The notes under the pieces are model-generated. The model was not told where the DNA came from. It did no database searches and saw nothing but the letters and a program-made list of their open reading frames with translations. A DNA stretch of 64,000 nt. Source: Tsukamurella sp. 1534 (GTDB lineage: Bacteria > Actinomycetota > Actinomycetes > Mycobacteriales > Mycobacteriaceae). The stretch is from contig NZ_HE997628.1 in assembly GCF_000312385.1 (NCBI RefSeq), positions 192,997 through 256,996 on the forward strand, in the 5' to 3' direction. A program made the translations under genes and the position numbers. How positions within the stretch are numbered: the first letter of the stretch is position 1; each line of letters starts with the position of its first letter. Of the stretch, positions 33,345 to 44,138 are shown piece after piece.

Positions 33345-34316
33345 GTGACGGTGACCGGGGTGGTGATCGACGAGGCCGTGCTCGGCGAGCTGCGCCCCGA
33401 GCTGGTCCGGTACTGCTACCGGATGATCGGCGACGGGGCCGGCGCGGAGGACGCGGCGCAGGAGGTGCTGCTACGGCTCTGGCGCGCCCGGGATCGTTAC
33501 GATCCGGCGCGGGCCGGCGTGCGCACCTGGGCCTACGCGATCGCGGGCCGGTACTGCATCGACCTGCTGCGGGCCGCCCCGCGGCGCGCCCTGCCGACGG
33601 AGCTGACCGAGCGCGCCGCGGTGGGCGATCCGGTGTCCTCGGACCTGACGCCCGGCAGCTGGGTCACCCCGCTGCCCGATGCGGAGGGGCCGGATCCGGC
33701 GGTAGCCGCCGAGCGGCACGAGACTATCCGGATGGCGTTCGTCGCGGCGCTGCAGCACCTCACGCCGTCGCAGCGTGCCGTGCTCGTGCTGCGGGACGTG
33801 TACCGGCACAGCGCCGCCGAGACCGCGGCGATCCTGGGGATCAGCGCGTCCGCGGCGCACTCGTCGCTGCAGCGGGCCCGGCGCGTGCTGGCCGGGGCCG
33901 CGCCCGCCGCCTCCGACGTCGCCGCCGGATCGGTCGACCCCCACCTGCTCGACGGGTTCGTGCGCGCCTTCGAGCGGCACGACGTCGCGGGCCTGGCGGC
34001 GCTGCTCGCCGAGGACGTCGTGTTCTCCATGCCGCCGGTCGCGTTCTGGCTCCGGGGTGCCGACGATTACGCGGCGCTGTTCGGCTCGGGCGATGCATGC
34101 GTGGGGCACCGGCTCGTGCCGACGACCGCGAACGGCGGTCCCGCGTTCGGGCAGTACGCGCCCGCCGTCGACGGTGGCGGGATGCGGCCGTTCGCCCTCG
34201 TCCTCGTCGAGTCCGACGGTGCGCGGATCACCCGGGTGACCACGTGCCTGGACATGACGCAGCGCTTCGAGGCGTTCGGCCTCCCGCCGAGCCTCCCGCT
34301 GCGGCCGGCCGGTTGA
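33345..34316 (+). CDS. ECF sigma factor with SnoaL-like C-terminal domain
   Basis: A 323-residue extracytoplasmic-function sigma factor, SigG/SigJ-like. Sigma region 2 is near 14-75 (RYCYRMIGDGAGAEDAAQEVLLRLW), region 4 near 126-184 (LTPSQRAVLVLRDVYRHSAAETAAILG), and an NTF2/SnoaL-like domain occupies about 195-310. Sigma factors with this extension usually lack a separate anti-sigma factor and are controlled by the extension itself. The DinB-like gene just upstream may be its partner or target. GTG start. A strong hairpin covers the stop codon. Confidence 0.88.
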   Translation: MTVTGVVIDEAVLGELRPELVRYCYRMIGDGAGAEDAAQEVLLRLWRARDRYDPARAGVRTWAYAIAGRYCIDLLRAAPRRALPTELTERAAVGDPVSSDLTPGSWVTPLPDAEGPDPAVAAERHETIRMAFVAALQHLTPSQRAVLVLRDVYRHSAAETAAILGISASAAHSSLQRARRVLAGAAPAASDVAAGSVDPHLLDGFVRAFERHDVAGLAALLAEDVVFSMPPVAFWLRGADDYAALFGSGDACVGHRLVPTTANGGPAFGQYAPAVDGGGMRPFALVLVESDGARITRVTTCLDMTQRFEAFGLPPSLPLRPAG

Positions 34317-34327
34317 GGGCCGGCCGC
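34301..34327. terminator. Palindromic hairpin between the sigma factor gene and betA
   Basis: Perfect 10-bp arms (GCGGCCGGCC and its complement) with a 7-nt loop that contains the TGA of the sigma factor gene. It lies between convergent genes and should act in both directions. Confidence 0.75.
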
Positions 34328-34334
34328 GGACGGG

Positions 34335-35918
34335 TCAGCGGCTCTCGGTCAGGAGCTCCGCGCAGCGCTCGCCGACCATCATCACGGTGATGTTCGGGTT
34401 GACCGTCGTGTGCTCCGGGAACACCGAGGCGTCGGCGACCCGCAGGCCGGCGGTGCCCTTCACCCGCAGCTCGGGGTCGAGCGGCGACAGCGCGTCGTCG
34501 GGCGCGCCCATCCGTACCGTGCCCGCGGGGTGGTACACGGTGTTGTGGGTGCGGCGGATGTAGTCGGCGAGCTCCGCGTCGGACTGCACGCCCGGTCCGG
34601 GGTAGAGCTCGCGCTCGATCCAGTCCGTGAGCGGGCCCGCCGCGGCGATCTCCCGCGCCTTGCGGATCCCGGCGATCATCACCTTCATGTCGTGGCCCTC
34701 GGCATCGGTGAAGTAGCGCGGGTCCACCTTGGGCTTGTCGCGGAAGTCCCTCGACCGCAGCCGGACGGTGCCGCGTGAGCGGGCGTGCGTCACGTTCGGT
34801 GTGAGGCAGAAGGTGTTCTCGGCGGTGGGGTAGCCCTGGCGCAGCGTGTGCATGTCGAACGGTACGGAGCCGTAGTGCATCATCAGGTCCGAGCGGTCCA
34901 GGCCGTCCTCGGTGGGCGTGAAGATGCCGATCTCCCACCACTGGGTGGATTCGCGGACCATCGGCTTGGAGGTCTCGAAGCCGATCACGCCCTCGGGGTG
35001 GTCCTGCAGGTGCGCGCCCACTCCGGGGGAGTCCACCAGCACCTCCACGCCGTGCTCGCGCAGGTGATCGGCGGGCCCGATCCCGGAGAGCATCAACAGC
35101 TTCGGCGAATCGATCGCGCCCGCGCTGACGACCACCTCGCGCGTCGCGGTGATCCGGGTGGTGCGCCCGAACGCGTTGTCGGTGATGTCCACCCCGACGG
35201 CGCGGGGCTGCTCGCCCGAGGTGTCGAACGCCACGCGCTTGGCCCATGCGCCGGTGCGGATCGTGAGGTTCTCGCGGTCCAGGATCGGGTGCAGGTAACT
35301 CACCGACGACGACGAGCGGGTGCCGTCGGCCCGGCGGTTGATCTGGAAGAAGCCGGCGCCGTTGACGACGGTCGTGCCCGAGTTGAACTCGGCGCGCGGG
35401 ATACCCACGGCCTCACACGAATCCAGCAGGGCGACGCCGCACGGATCGTTCGGCGGCACGCTCATGATGTGCACCGGTCCGGAGCGGCCGTGGTGATCGC
35501 CGGGAGCGTCGTTCGTCTCGATCTTCGGGTAGAGCCGGTACACGGAATCCGATCCCCAGCCGGCGGCGCCGTGGTCCCGTTCCCACGAGTCGAGGTCCTC
35601 ACGCGGCGCCCAGAAGGCGATGCAGCTGTTGTGGGAGCTGCAGCCGCCCAGCACCTTCGCGCGGGCGTGCCGCATGAACGAGTTGCCGTTCTCCTGCGGC
35701 TCGATCGGGTAGTCCCAGTCGTATCCCGATTCCAGCAGCTCCATCCACCGGTCCAGCTGCAGGATCGCGTCGTCGCCCACGTCCGACGGGCCCGCCTCCA
35801 GCAGGCACACGCGGACCGTCGGATCCTCCGACAGGCGCGCGGCGACGGCGGCCCCGGCCGATCCGGCGCCCACCACCACGTAGTCGTAGGTGTCGCTCGC
35901 TGCTTCGTTCGAGCTCAC
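34335..35918 (-). CDS. betA: GMC oxidoreductase, probable choline dehydrogenase
   Basis: A 527-residue FAD-dependent GMC oxidoreductase. The dinucleotide fold is YVVVGAGSAGAAVAARL near the start; GGCSSHNSCIAFWAPREDLDSW and VVSAGAIDSPKLLMLSGIG are GMC signatures; HNTVYHPAGTVRMG holds the active-site His. The setting with betB and betT supports choline to betaine aldehyde oxidation. It could also act on other alcohols, as the family is broad. GTG start overlaps the betB stop as GTGA. Last gene of the bet operon. Confidence 0.88.
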   Translation of the reverse strand: MSSNEAASDTYDYVVVGAGSAGAAVAARLSEDPTVRVCLLEAGPSDVGDDAILQLDRWMELLESGYDWDYPIEPQENGNSFMRHARAKVLGGCSSHNSCIAFWAPREDLDSWERDHGAAGWGSDSVYRLYPKIETNDAPGDHHGRSGPVHIMSVPPNDPCGVALLDSCEAVGIPRAEFNSGTTVVNGAGFFQINRRADGTRSSSSVSYLHPILDRENLTIRTGAWAKRVAFDTSGEQPRAVGVDITDNAFGRTTRITATREVVVSAGAIDSPKLLMLSGIGPADHLREHGVEVLVDSPGVGAHLQDHPEGVIGFETSKPMVRESTQWWEIGIFTPTEDGLDRSDLMMHYGSVPFDMHTLRQGYPTAENTFCLTPNVTHARSRGTVRLRSRDFRDKPKVDPRYFTDAEGHDMKVMIAGIRKAREIAAAGPLTDWIERELYPGPGVQSDAELADYIRRTHNTVYHPAGTVRMGAPDDALSPLDPELRVKGTAGLRVADASVFPEHTTVNPNITVMMVGERCAELLTESR

Positions 35919-37432
35919 TGCTCTTCCTTCCGCTCGGCGAACCACCCGGTCACGGACGGCCGCAGGTTCTCGTACACGTGCTTGGCCTCGAGGTACTCCC
36001 CGAGACCGGTGGGCCCGAGCTCGCGGCCGATGCCGGACGCGCCGAAGCCGCCCCACTCGGCCTGGGGCAGGTAGGGCCCGAAGTCGTTGATCCACACGGT
36101 GCCGTGCCGCAGCCGGCGGGACACCCTGCGTGCCTTGCCCCCGTCGCCCGACCACACCGCGCCGGCGAGGCCGTACTCGGTGTCGTTGGCGATGGCCACG
36201 GCCTCGTCCTCCGTGGTGAAGGTCTCGACGGTGACCGTGGGCCCGAAGGCCTCGTCGTGCACGCAGGCCATCGACGGGTCGCACGCGTCGAGCACCGTGG
36301 GGAGGTAGAAGTAGCCGTCGTCGAGGGAGCCGGAGCCCTGATCGCCGGTGGCGAAGGCGCCGCCGGTGCGGACCACGGCGCCGTCGGCGCGGGCCTGTTC
36401 GACGTAGGCGTGCACCTTGTTCCGGTGCGCCTCCGAGATCAGCGGGCCGGTCTCGGTGCCGTCGGCGAACGGCAGGCCCTGCCGGATCCCCTCGGCGCGG
36501 CGCACCAGCTCGTCGACGAACACGTCGTGCACGGACTCCTCGACCACGAGCCGCGCGCCGGCCGAGCACACCTGGCCCGAGTGCAGGAACGCGGCGTTGA
36601 GCGCGTTGTCGACGGCGGCGGCGAGGCCCTCGGGGGTCGCACACGCGTCGGCGAAGATCACGTTCGGGTTCTTGCCGCCGAGCTCCAGCGCGACCTTCTT
36701 CACGGTGCCCGCGGCGTTCGCGGCGATGATCCGGCCGGTCACCAGGCCGCCCGTGAAGGACACGAGATCCACATCGGGGTGGGTCGACAGCGGCGCGCCC
36801 GCCTGCGCGCCGGCGCCGAGCACGAGATTCGCGACGCCGTCGGGCAGGCCCACGTCCTGCAGCACGCGCATCAGCAGGATCGAGGTGTGCGGGGTCAGCT
36901 CGGAGGGCTTGAGCACGAACGCGTCTCCCGCGGCGATCGCGGGGGCCACCTTCCAGGCGGCCTGCAGCAGCGGGTAGTTCCACGGCGTGATCAGGCCGCA
37001 CACGCCGACGGGCTCGTACACGATCTGCGAGCTCACGTCGGCCGAGCCGGCGTCCACCACGCGGCCCGCATCCTGCGCGGCCAGTTTCCCGAAGTAGCGG
37101 AAGCACGCGGCGATGTCCTGCATGTCGATCACGGACTCGGACAACCGCTTCCCGGTGTCCAGGGTTTCGGCGCGCGCGAAATCGTCCTGCCGCCGGTCCA
37201 ATTCGTCGGCGACACGCAGCAGCAGGTCCCCGCGTTCGGCCGCGGGGGTGTGCGGCCACGGACCGGTGTCGAACGCGCGGCGGGCAGCGGCGATCGCCGC
37301 CTCGGTGTCGGCGGCGGTGGCCTCGTCGACCACGGCCACCTCGGTGCCGTCCGCCGGGCACACGATGGTGCGGGTGCCGCCGTCGGAGGAGTTGCGCCAG
37401 GTTCCGTCGATGAACAGGGTGGGTTCGGTCAT
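35915..37432 (-). CDS. betB: Aldehyde dehydrogenase, probable betaine-aldehyde dehydrogenase
   Basis: A 505-residue NAD(P)-dependent aldehyde dehydrogenase. Catalytic residues are Glu250 (ALELGGKNPN) and Cys289 (SGQVCSAG); the cofactor region has ITPWNYPLLQAAWKVAPAIA and SFTGG. Between betT and betA it should oxidise betaine aldehyde to the osmoprotectant glycine betaine. The ATG overlaps the betT stop as ATGA and the stop overlaps the betA start. Length is slightly above E. coli BetB. Confidence 0.9.
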   Translation of the reverse strand: MTEPTLFIDGTWRNSSDGGTRTIVCPADGTEVAVVDEATAADTEAAIAAARRAFDTGPWPHTPAAERGDLLLRVADELDRRQDDFARAETLDTGKRLSESVIDMQDIAACFRYFGKLAAQDAGRVVDAGSADVSSQIVYEPVGVCGLITPWNYPLLQAAWKVAPAIAAGDAFVLKPSELTPHTSILLMRVLQDVGLPDGVANLVLGAGAQAGAPLSTHPDVDLVSFTGGLVTGRIIAANAAGTVKKVALELGGKNPNVIFADACATPEGLAAAVDNALNAAFLHSGQVCSAGARLVVEESVHDVFVDELVRRAEGIRQGLPFADGTETGPLISEAHRNKVHAYVEQARADGAVVRTGGAFATGDQGSGSLDDGYFYLPTVLDACDPSMACVHDEAFGPTVTVETFTTEDEAVAIANDTEYGLAGAVWSGDGGKARRVSRRLRHGTVWINDFGPYLPQAEWGGFGASGIGRELGPTGLGEYLEAKHVYENLRPSVTGWFAERKEEQ

Positions 37433-39585
37433 GCGGGGGTCCCTTCGGGTTCGGACGCCTCGGGGTGGGCGTCGGGACGGGTGTCGGCGGATTCGTCGCG
37501 CCCGTCGTGGTGATCGGTGGCGGCGCGCCGCAGGTGCAGGTAGCCCAGGTGCCGCTCGTACTGGTCGAGGATGTCGCCGATGATCTGCTCGCGGGTGTAG
37601 CCGTTGAGCGTGTACCCCTGCGAGCCCTCGGCGAGGTAGACCTCGCAGCGGAAGTACCGGTCGCCCGACCGCTGCGAGAGCACCGCGTAGGTGGGCGCCG
37701 GCGCGGAGACGGGCCACACGCAGTACTCGAAGCCGGGCTCGCCGGCCAGGTCCACCTTGAGGGTGGGGGAGGGCAGCGATTCGCTCCGGCCCGATTCGTC
37801 GACGGTGGCCGTCATGCCCTCCGAATCGAATTCGGCGGCCACCTCCCGCATCGCCGGCGCCACCGTGTTCTCCAGGAACCGTTGGGTGGCGGCCCGGCCG
37901 GGGTAGTGGATGGTCGCGATGAGGCGGCGCCGCCAGCTGCCCGGCTCCCCGGAGCCGCGGCCGGCGGCGAGAGCCTTCGGCAGCGTCGCCCGGAAGCTGT
38001 CGGTCTTGTAGGACTCGGTGTGCAGAGCCCGCAGCAGTGAGAGCCCCACCAGGGCGAGCACGAACGAGAACGGCAGCCCCATGATGATCGTGGCCTTCTG
38101 CAGCGTCACGATCGATCCGTCCTCGCCGGCGAACAGCATGGCCAGGGTGAGCAGGCCGATCGCGAACGACCAGAAGATGCGGGTGCCGCGGGCGCAGTCC
38201 GCCATCGGATCGGACAACCGGGAGGTGAAGTTGCCCATCACCAGGGAGCCGGAATCGGCGCTGGTGACGTAGAACAGCAGACCGGTGAGGGTGGCGATGG
38301 CCAGCAGGATGGGCGCGCCGGGGTACTTCTCCAACAGGGAGTAGAAGCCCACCTCGGGGGTCGACGCGGTGGCCTCGGCGAAGGCCTTGTCCCCGCGGGC
38401 CACCTCCAGTGCGCTGTTCCCGAACACCGAGATCCACACGAGGATGAAGCTGAAGGGCACCACGAGCACGCCGAAGATGAACTGGCGCAACGTGCGCCCG
38501 CGCGAGATCCGCGCCAGGAACAGCCCGACGAACGGCGCCCACGCGACCCACCAGGCCCAGAAGAACAGGGTCCAGGAATCCAGCCAGCCCTTCGCGTCCG
38601 CGCCGGGAGTCTCCGGATTGGTCTGTTCCCAGGCGAAGGTGTCCATGGTGCGGTCGAGGAACGTCGAGAGGTAGTCGCCCGTGTTCTGCACCAGGCCGTT
38701 GAGCAGGAAGTCGGACCGGCCGGCGACCAGGATGTAGATGAGCATGAGGATCGCGAGGATCACGTTGAGCTCGCTGAGCCGCCGGATCCCCTTGTCCACG
38801 CCCGAGGTGGCCGAGATGGTGGCGACGATCACGGACAGGATGATCAGCCCGATCTGCGCGGCCTTGCCCTGCTCGATGCCGAACAGCTCCTTGAGGCCGT
38901 AGTTCAGCTGCACGATGCCGATACCCAGCGACGTCGCGATGCCGAAGATCGTGCCGAGCACGGCGGCCACGTCGACCGCGTCGCCGAACCGGCCGTGCAC
39001 GCGCTTGCCCAGGATCGGGTACAGCGCGGCCCGGATGGTGAGCGGCAGATTGTGCCGGAACGCGAAGTACGCCAGTGCGCCGCCCATCAACGCGTACATC
39101 GCCCAGCCGGTGAGGCCGTAGTGGAACACGGTCCACGTCACCGCCTCCCGGGCCGCGTGATTGGTCTCGCTCATCCCGGCGGGCGGGGCCAGGAAGTGGC
39201 TCACGGGCTCGGCGACGGAGAAGAACATCAGGTCGATGCCGATGCCCGCCGCGAACAGCATCGCCGTCCAGGTGAAGAGGCTGTACTCCGGCCGGGACTC
39301 CTCGGGGCCGAGGCGGTACTTGCCGTACCGGCTGAGGCCGATGAAGACGACCACGCCCACGATCGCCGTGGCGAGCAGGAAGTACCACCAGCCGAACCAG
39401 GCGGTGATGAAGTCGACCACCCCGCTGATGACGCCCTCCGCGGATGTCGGAGAGGCGAGCGCCCACAGGGCGAGTGCGAGGACCGCGCCCGCCGCGGCGA
39501 GGAAGACCGGAACATTCAGGGAGCTCGTCGGTGTCGGCGTCGGATCAGCTGGTTTCGATGTTTGTGAGGATTCAGAATCGCTCAT
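37429..39585 (-). CDS. betT: BCCT family choline/betaine transporter
   Basis: A 718-residue BCCT transporter with about twelve membrane segments between residues 25 and 530. The family signature is visible (FFWAWWVAWAPFVGLFLARISRG), along with the TM4 region GLTGWAMYALMGGALAYF. The long soluble C-terminal tail (about 180 residues, HHDGRDESAD near the end) resembles BetT-type osmosensing tails. It would import choline for betB/betA. A TAACGT hexamer 8 nt upstream of the ATG marks the operon promoter. No BetI repressor gene is present nearby. Confidence 0.9.
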   Translation of the reverse strand: MSDSESSQTSKPADPTPTPTSSLNVPVFLAAAGAVLALALWALASPTSAEGVISGVVDFITAWFGWWYFLLATAIVGVVVFIGLSRYGKYRLGPEESRPEYSLFTWTAMLFAAGIGIDLMFFSVAEPVSHFLAPPAGMSETNHAAREAVTWTVFHYGLTGWAMYALMGGALAYFAFRHNLPLTIRAALYPILGKRVHGRFGDAVDVAAVLGTIFGIATSLGIGIVQLNYGLKELFGIEQGKAAQIGLIILSVIVATISATSGVDKGIRRLSELNVILAILMLIYILVAGRSDFLLNGLVQNTGDYLSTFLDRTMDTFAWEQTNPETPGADAKGWLDSWTLFFWAWWVAWAPFVGLFLARISRGRTLRQFIFGVLVVPFSFILVWISVFGNSALEVARGDKAFAEATASTPEVGFYSLLEKYPGAPILLAIATLTGLLFYVTSADSGSLVMGNFTSRLSDPMADCARGTRIFWSFAIGLLTLAMLFAGEDGSIVTLQKATIIMGLPFSFVLALVGLSLLRALHTESYKTDSFRATLPKALAAGRGSGEPGSWRRRLIATIHYPGRAATQRFLENTVAPAMREVAAEFDSEGMTATVDESGRSESLPSPTLKVDLAGEPGFEYCVWPVSAPAPTYAVLSQRSGDRYFRCEVYLAEGSQGYTLNGYTREQIIGDILDQYERHLGYLHLRRAATDHHDGRDESADTRPDAHPEASEPEGTPA

Positions 39586-39593
39586 GTCCTTCG

Positions 39594-39599
39594 ACGTTA
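39594..39599 (-). promoter_or_regulatory. Leaderless or near-leaderless -10 (TAACGT) of betT
   Basis: TAACGT on the minus strand ends 8 nt before the ATG at 39585. The gap contains AAGGA, so a very short leader with a ribosome site is also possible. Confidence 0.4.
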
Positions 39600-39654
39600 C
39601 CGTGGTGTGCGTGAGCCCGGACGATGTAGGCGGAACCCGCTCGGCGGTCGCGCA

Positions 39655-40272
39655 GTGATACGGGTGCGCCCCTACCGCCCCGCGGACGGAGCCGCCTTGC
39701 GCTCGTTGTTCGTGCGGGCGGGGGACGGGTCACCGTCGGGCGAACTGTGGCGCCACCCGCCCTCGGAACGGGCCGTCTACCTCGATCCGTACATCGAGCA
39801 CTGCCCCGAGACGCTGTTCGTTGCCGAGGAGGCCGGGTGCCCGCCGGGTTCCTCGCTGCCCTCCGAGGACGACAGGTTGGTGCGCGCGTTGGGCAGGCCG
39901 GCGGTGCTGCTGCGCCCGGCGACGGTCCGCTTCCTCGGCCGGGCGGCGGTCGACGCGGTGGCGGCGCGCCGGCGGGGCGAGCCCGCCTCGGGTGAGCTGC
40001 ACGACGGCCGGTGGCCGGCGCACCTGCACATCGACGTCGCGCCGGAGGCCCGCGGCACGGGCGCCGCGTACGGGCTCATGGACGCCTGGCTGGACGCCCT
40101 CGGCGGCACAGGATGCCATCTGCAGACGCTCGTGGAGAACGATCGGGCGGTGCGGTTCTTCGAGCGCTACGGGTTCGTCCCGCACGGCCCGTGCCCGACG
40201 GTGCCGGGCGTGCGGTACCGAGGCGGGCGGGTGCACCCGCTCACCATGGTGCGGTCCGACGATGCGGCATGA
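39655..40272 (+). CDS. GNAT family N-acetyltransferase
   Basis: A 205-residue GNAT acetyltransferase. The acetyl-CoA region is HLHIDVAPEARGTGAAYGLMDAWLDAL (about 122-148), followed by TLVENDRAVRFFERYGFVP, the usual C-terminal GNAT pattern. The substrate is unknown. The GTG at 39655 (IRVRPYRPADG) was chosen because GNAT domains normally begin at this strand; an earlier in-frame GTG at 39607 would overlap the bet promoter. Eighteen bp separate it from lepA. Confidence 0.8.
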   Translation: MIRVRPYRPADGAALRSLFVRAGDGSPSGELWRHPPSERAVYLDPYIEHCPETLFVAEEAGCPPGSSLPSEDDRLVRALGRPAVLLRPATVRFLGRAAVDAVAARRRGEPASGELHDGRWPAHLHIDVAPEARGTGAAYGLMDAWLDALGGTGCHLQTLVENDRAVRFFERYGFVPHGPCPTVPGVRYRGGRVHPLTMVRSDDAA

Positions 40273-40290
40273 GAAACTGGAGGGTGACAT

Positions 40291-42174
<1,884 letters not shown>

Positions 42175-42194
42175 CGTTCGGGCTGCTCCACGGA

Positions 42195-43379
42195 TCACGC
42201 TGCGACGGGCACCCTCTCGTCGCGCTCGTCTGCGTACTCGCCGCCGCGGAGACGCGATGCGCTCAGGTATGCGACGAGGCCGGCCAGCGTGATGGCGGCG
42301 CCCACCCAGAGCGGGGCGACGAAGCCGAATCCCGCTGCCAGCGTGAGGCCACCGGCCCAGGCGCCGAAGGCGTTGCCGAAGTTGAACGCGGCGATGTTGG
42401 CCCCGGATGCGAGGGTCGGCGCGTCCGCCGCGTGGTTCATGATGCGCATCTGCAGGCCGGGCACCGTCGCGAAACCGAGTGCGCCCATGAGGACCAGCGC
42501 GATCACGGTCGCCACCTGTGACGTGGCGGTGAGGGCGAACACCGCGAGCAGCACGGTGAGCGCCGCCATGAGGGCGATCAGGGTGCGCGGCAGGTTCCGG
42601 TCGGCGGCGCGACCGCCCAGCAGGTTACCGGCGAACAGGCCGACACCGAACAGCACGAGCAGCCACGGGACGGCGGAGGAACTGAACCCGCTGACCTCGG
42701 TGAGAGTGAACGCGATGTAGGTGAACGCACCGAACATGCCGCCGTACCCGAGGATCGTGACCAGCATCGACAGCCACACCTGGGGGTTGCGGAAGATCCG
42801 GAACTCGGCGAGCGTGTTCCCGCCGATCGGCGCGGGCGTGTCCTTCACGAGCAGGGCGATACCGGCGAGGGCGATCACGCCGATCGCGGTGATGGCCCAG
42901 AAGGTGGACCGCCAGCCGGCGGCCTGGCCGAGGAACGTACCGAGCGGGACACCGAGGACGTTGGCGATGGTCAGCCCGGCGAACATGACGGAAATCGCTG
43001 CGGCGCGACGGTTCTCGGGGACCAGATCGGCGGCGACCACGGCGCCGATGCCGAAGAAGGCGCCGTGGCACAGCGCGGCCACGATCCGCCCGGCGAGCAT
43101 CGCCTCGTAGCTGCCGGCCAGGGCGGACATCATGTTGCCCGCGATGAACAGCACGAGGAGGCCGAGCAGCGCGTGCTTGCGGTTGACGCGGCCGAGCGCG
43201 GCGGTGAACAGGATGCCGCCGATGGCGACGGACAGTGCGTAGCCGGAGATGAGGTATCCGGCCACGGTCTCCGTGACACCGAAGTCGGCGGCGACCTCGG
43301 GGAGCAGCCCCATGATGACGAACTCGGTCAGACCGATGCCGAATCCGCCGAGGGCGAGCGCGTAGAGCGCGACGGGCAT
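42195..43379 (-). CDS. MFS transporter (DHA1 family)
   Basis: A 394-residue major facilitator with twelve membrane segments, similar to AraJ/sugar or drug efflux proteins. It begins GGFGIGLTEFVIMGLLPEVA, and the motif-A-like loop is GRVNRKHALLG (about 63-73). It is divergent from a MarR repressor, and repeats of TTGCACAC lie between them, so it is probably induced by the MarR ligand. TAGGAG lies 5 nt before the ATG. The exported compound cannot be inferred. The window ends lepA convergently 20 bp away. Confidence 0.86.
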   Translation of the reverse strand: MPVALYALALGGFGIGLTEFVIMGLLPEVAADFGVTETVAGYLISGYALSVAIGGILFTAALGRVNRKHALLGLLVLFIAGNMMSALAGSYEAMLAGRIVAALCHGAFFGIGAVVAADLVPENRRAAAISVMFAGLTIANVLGVPLGTFLGQAAGWRSTFWAITAIGVIALAGIALLVKDTPAPIGGNTLAEFRIFRNPQVWLSMLVTILGYGGMFGAFTYIAFTLTEVSGFSSSAVPWLLVLFGVGLFAGNLLGGRAADRNLPRTLIALMAALTVLLAVFALTATSQVATVIALVLMGALGFATVPGLQMRIMNHAADAPTLASGANIAAFNFGNAFGAWAGGLTLAAGFGFVAPLWVGAAITLAGLVAYLSASRLRGGEYADERDERVPVAA

Positions 43380-43414
43380 GACGACTCCTAAAGGGAAGAA
43401 CGATGGTTAGGCGC

Positions 43415-43472
43415 GTGTGCAATCACCGGCGTCTGCAGTAGTTGCACACACAATGAATAGATAGTTGCACAC
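43415..43472. promoter_or_regulatory. Three TTGCACAC boxes between the MFS and MarR genes
   Basis: GTGTGCAA at 43415-43422 is the inverted copy of TTGCACAC at 43442-43449 and 43465-43472; the latter two sit in identical TAGTTGCACAC repeats 23 bp apart. They occupy the divergent promoter region and fit MarR operators. Confidence 0.6.
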
Positions 43473-43527
43473 GCTGGTTATTGGCGCAAGGTGGTAGGCT
43501 CAGCAGCACGAAGAAGGGGTGCTCACC

Positions 43528-44001
43528 ATGGGGATTGCCGACGATGCGGTCGAGATCCGGGCGCGGGGATGGCGCACGCTTGTCGCGCTCCACTCGCTGA
43601 TCGAGACGGAACTCGAGCGAGCCCTGCAGTCCGCCCACGAGATCACCGTGGTCGAGTACACGGTGCTCGACGCGCTCAGCCGGCAGGACGGGTGGCACAT
43701 GCGCATGCGCCAGCTCGCCCGCGCCGCCGCACTCTCGAGCAGCGCGACCACCCGGCTCGTGACCCGGCTGGAGGACCGGGGGCTGCTCACCCGGATCCTG
43801 TGCGCCGACGACCGTCGCGGCATCTACACGGAACTGACCCCCGCGGGGTGGGATCTGCTCACGGCGGCCCGGCCGACGCACGAGCGGGTGCTGCGCGAGG
43901 CGCTCGCGGACGCGGCCGAGCAGCCCGAACTGCGGTCGCTGGTCGATGCGCTGCACGCGACGGTGCCCGGCGCACAGCAGTCCGCCGCCGCGAACGCCTG
44001 A
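43528..44001 (+). CDS. MarR family transcriptional regulator
   Basis: A 157-residue winged-helix regulator. The DNA-binding part is MRMRQLARAAALSSSATTRLVTRLEDRGLLTR (about 57-89), followed by the wing CADDRRGIYTELTPAG. Family members usually repress a divergent efflux gene and release DNA on binding a phenolic or drug ligand. That matches the MFS gene and the TTGCACAC repeats. ATG at 43528 is used; GTG at 43519 is an alternative with AAGAAGG just before it. TAGGCT at 43495-43500 is a likely -10. Confidence 0.88.
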   Translation: MGIADDAVEIRARGWRTLVALHSLIETELERALQSAHEITVVEYTVLDALSRQDGWHMRMRQLARAAALSSSATTRLVTRLEDRGLLTRILCADDRRGIYTELTPAGWDLLTAARPTHERVLREALADAAEQPELRSLVDALHATVPGAQQSAAANA

Positions 44002-44041
44002 CCGGCGGATCCTCGCGAATTCCTGCACCGGTGTAACGATT

Positions 44042-44130
44042 CCGTTCCGTTAACCGACATTGTGAACAGCGTCACGCGACGCTGCCGTCAGGGAGAGGCG
44101 GCCATCGCAGAGAGGCAACGAACGGAACGG
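44042..44130 (+). repeat. Distant inverted repeat around the secreted protein leader
   Basis: CCGTTCCGTT (44042-44051) and its exact complement AACGGAACGG (44121-44130) flank a 69-nt stretch just before the 44139 gene. The right arm abuts the ribosome site, so pairing could affect translation if the RNA starts upstream. Confidence 0.4.
44061..44076. promoter_or_regulatory. CRP/GlxR-like site upstream of the secreted protein gene
   Basis: TGTGA-N6-TCACG matches the actinobacterial CRP/GlxR consensus TGTGA-N6-TCACA at nine of ten positions. It lies 63 bp before the start codon. Regulation by cAMP-CRP is inference. Confidence 0.5.
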
Positions 44131-44138
44131 GGAAGATC

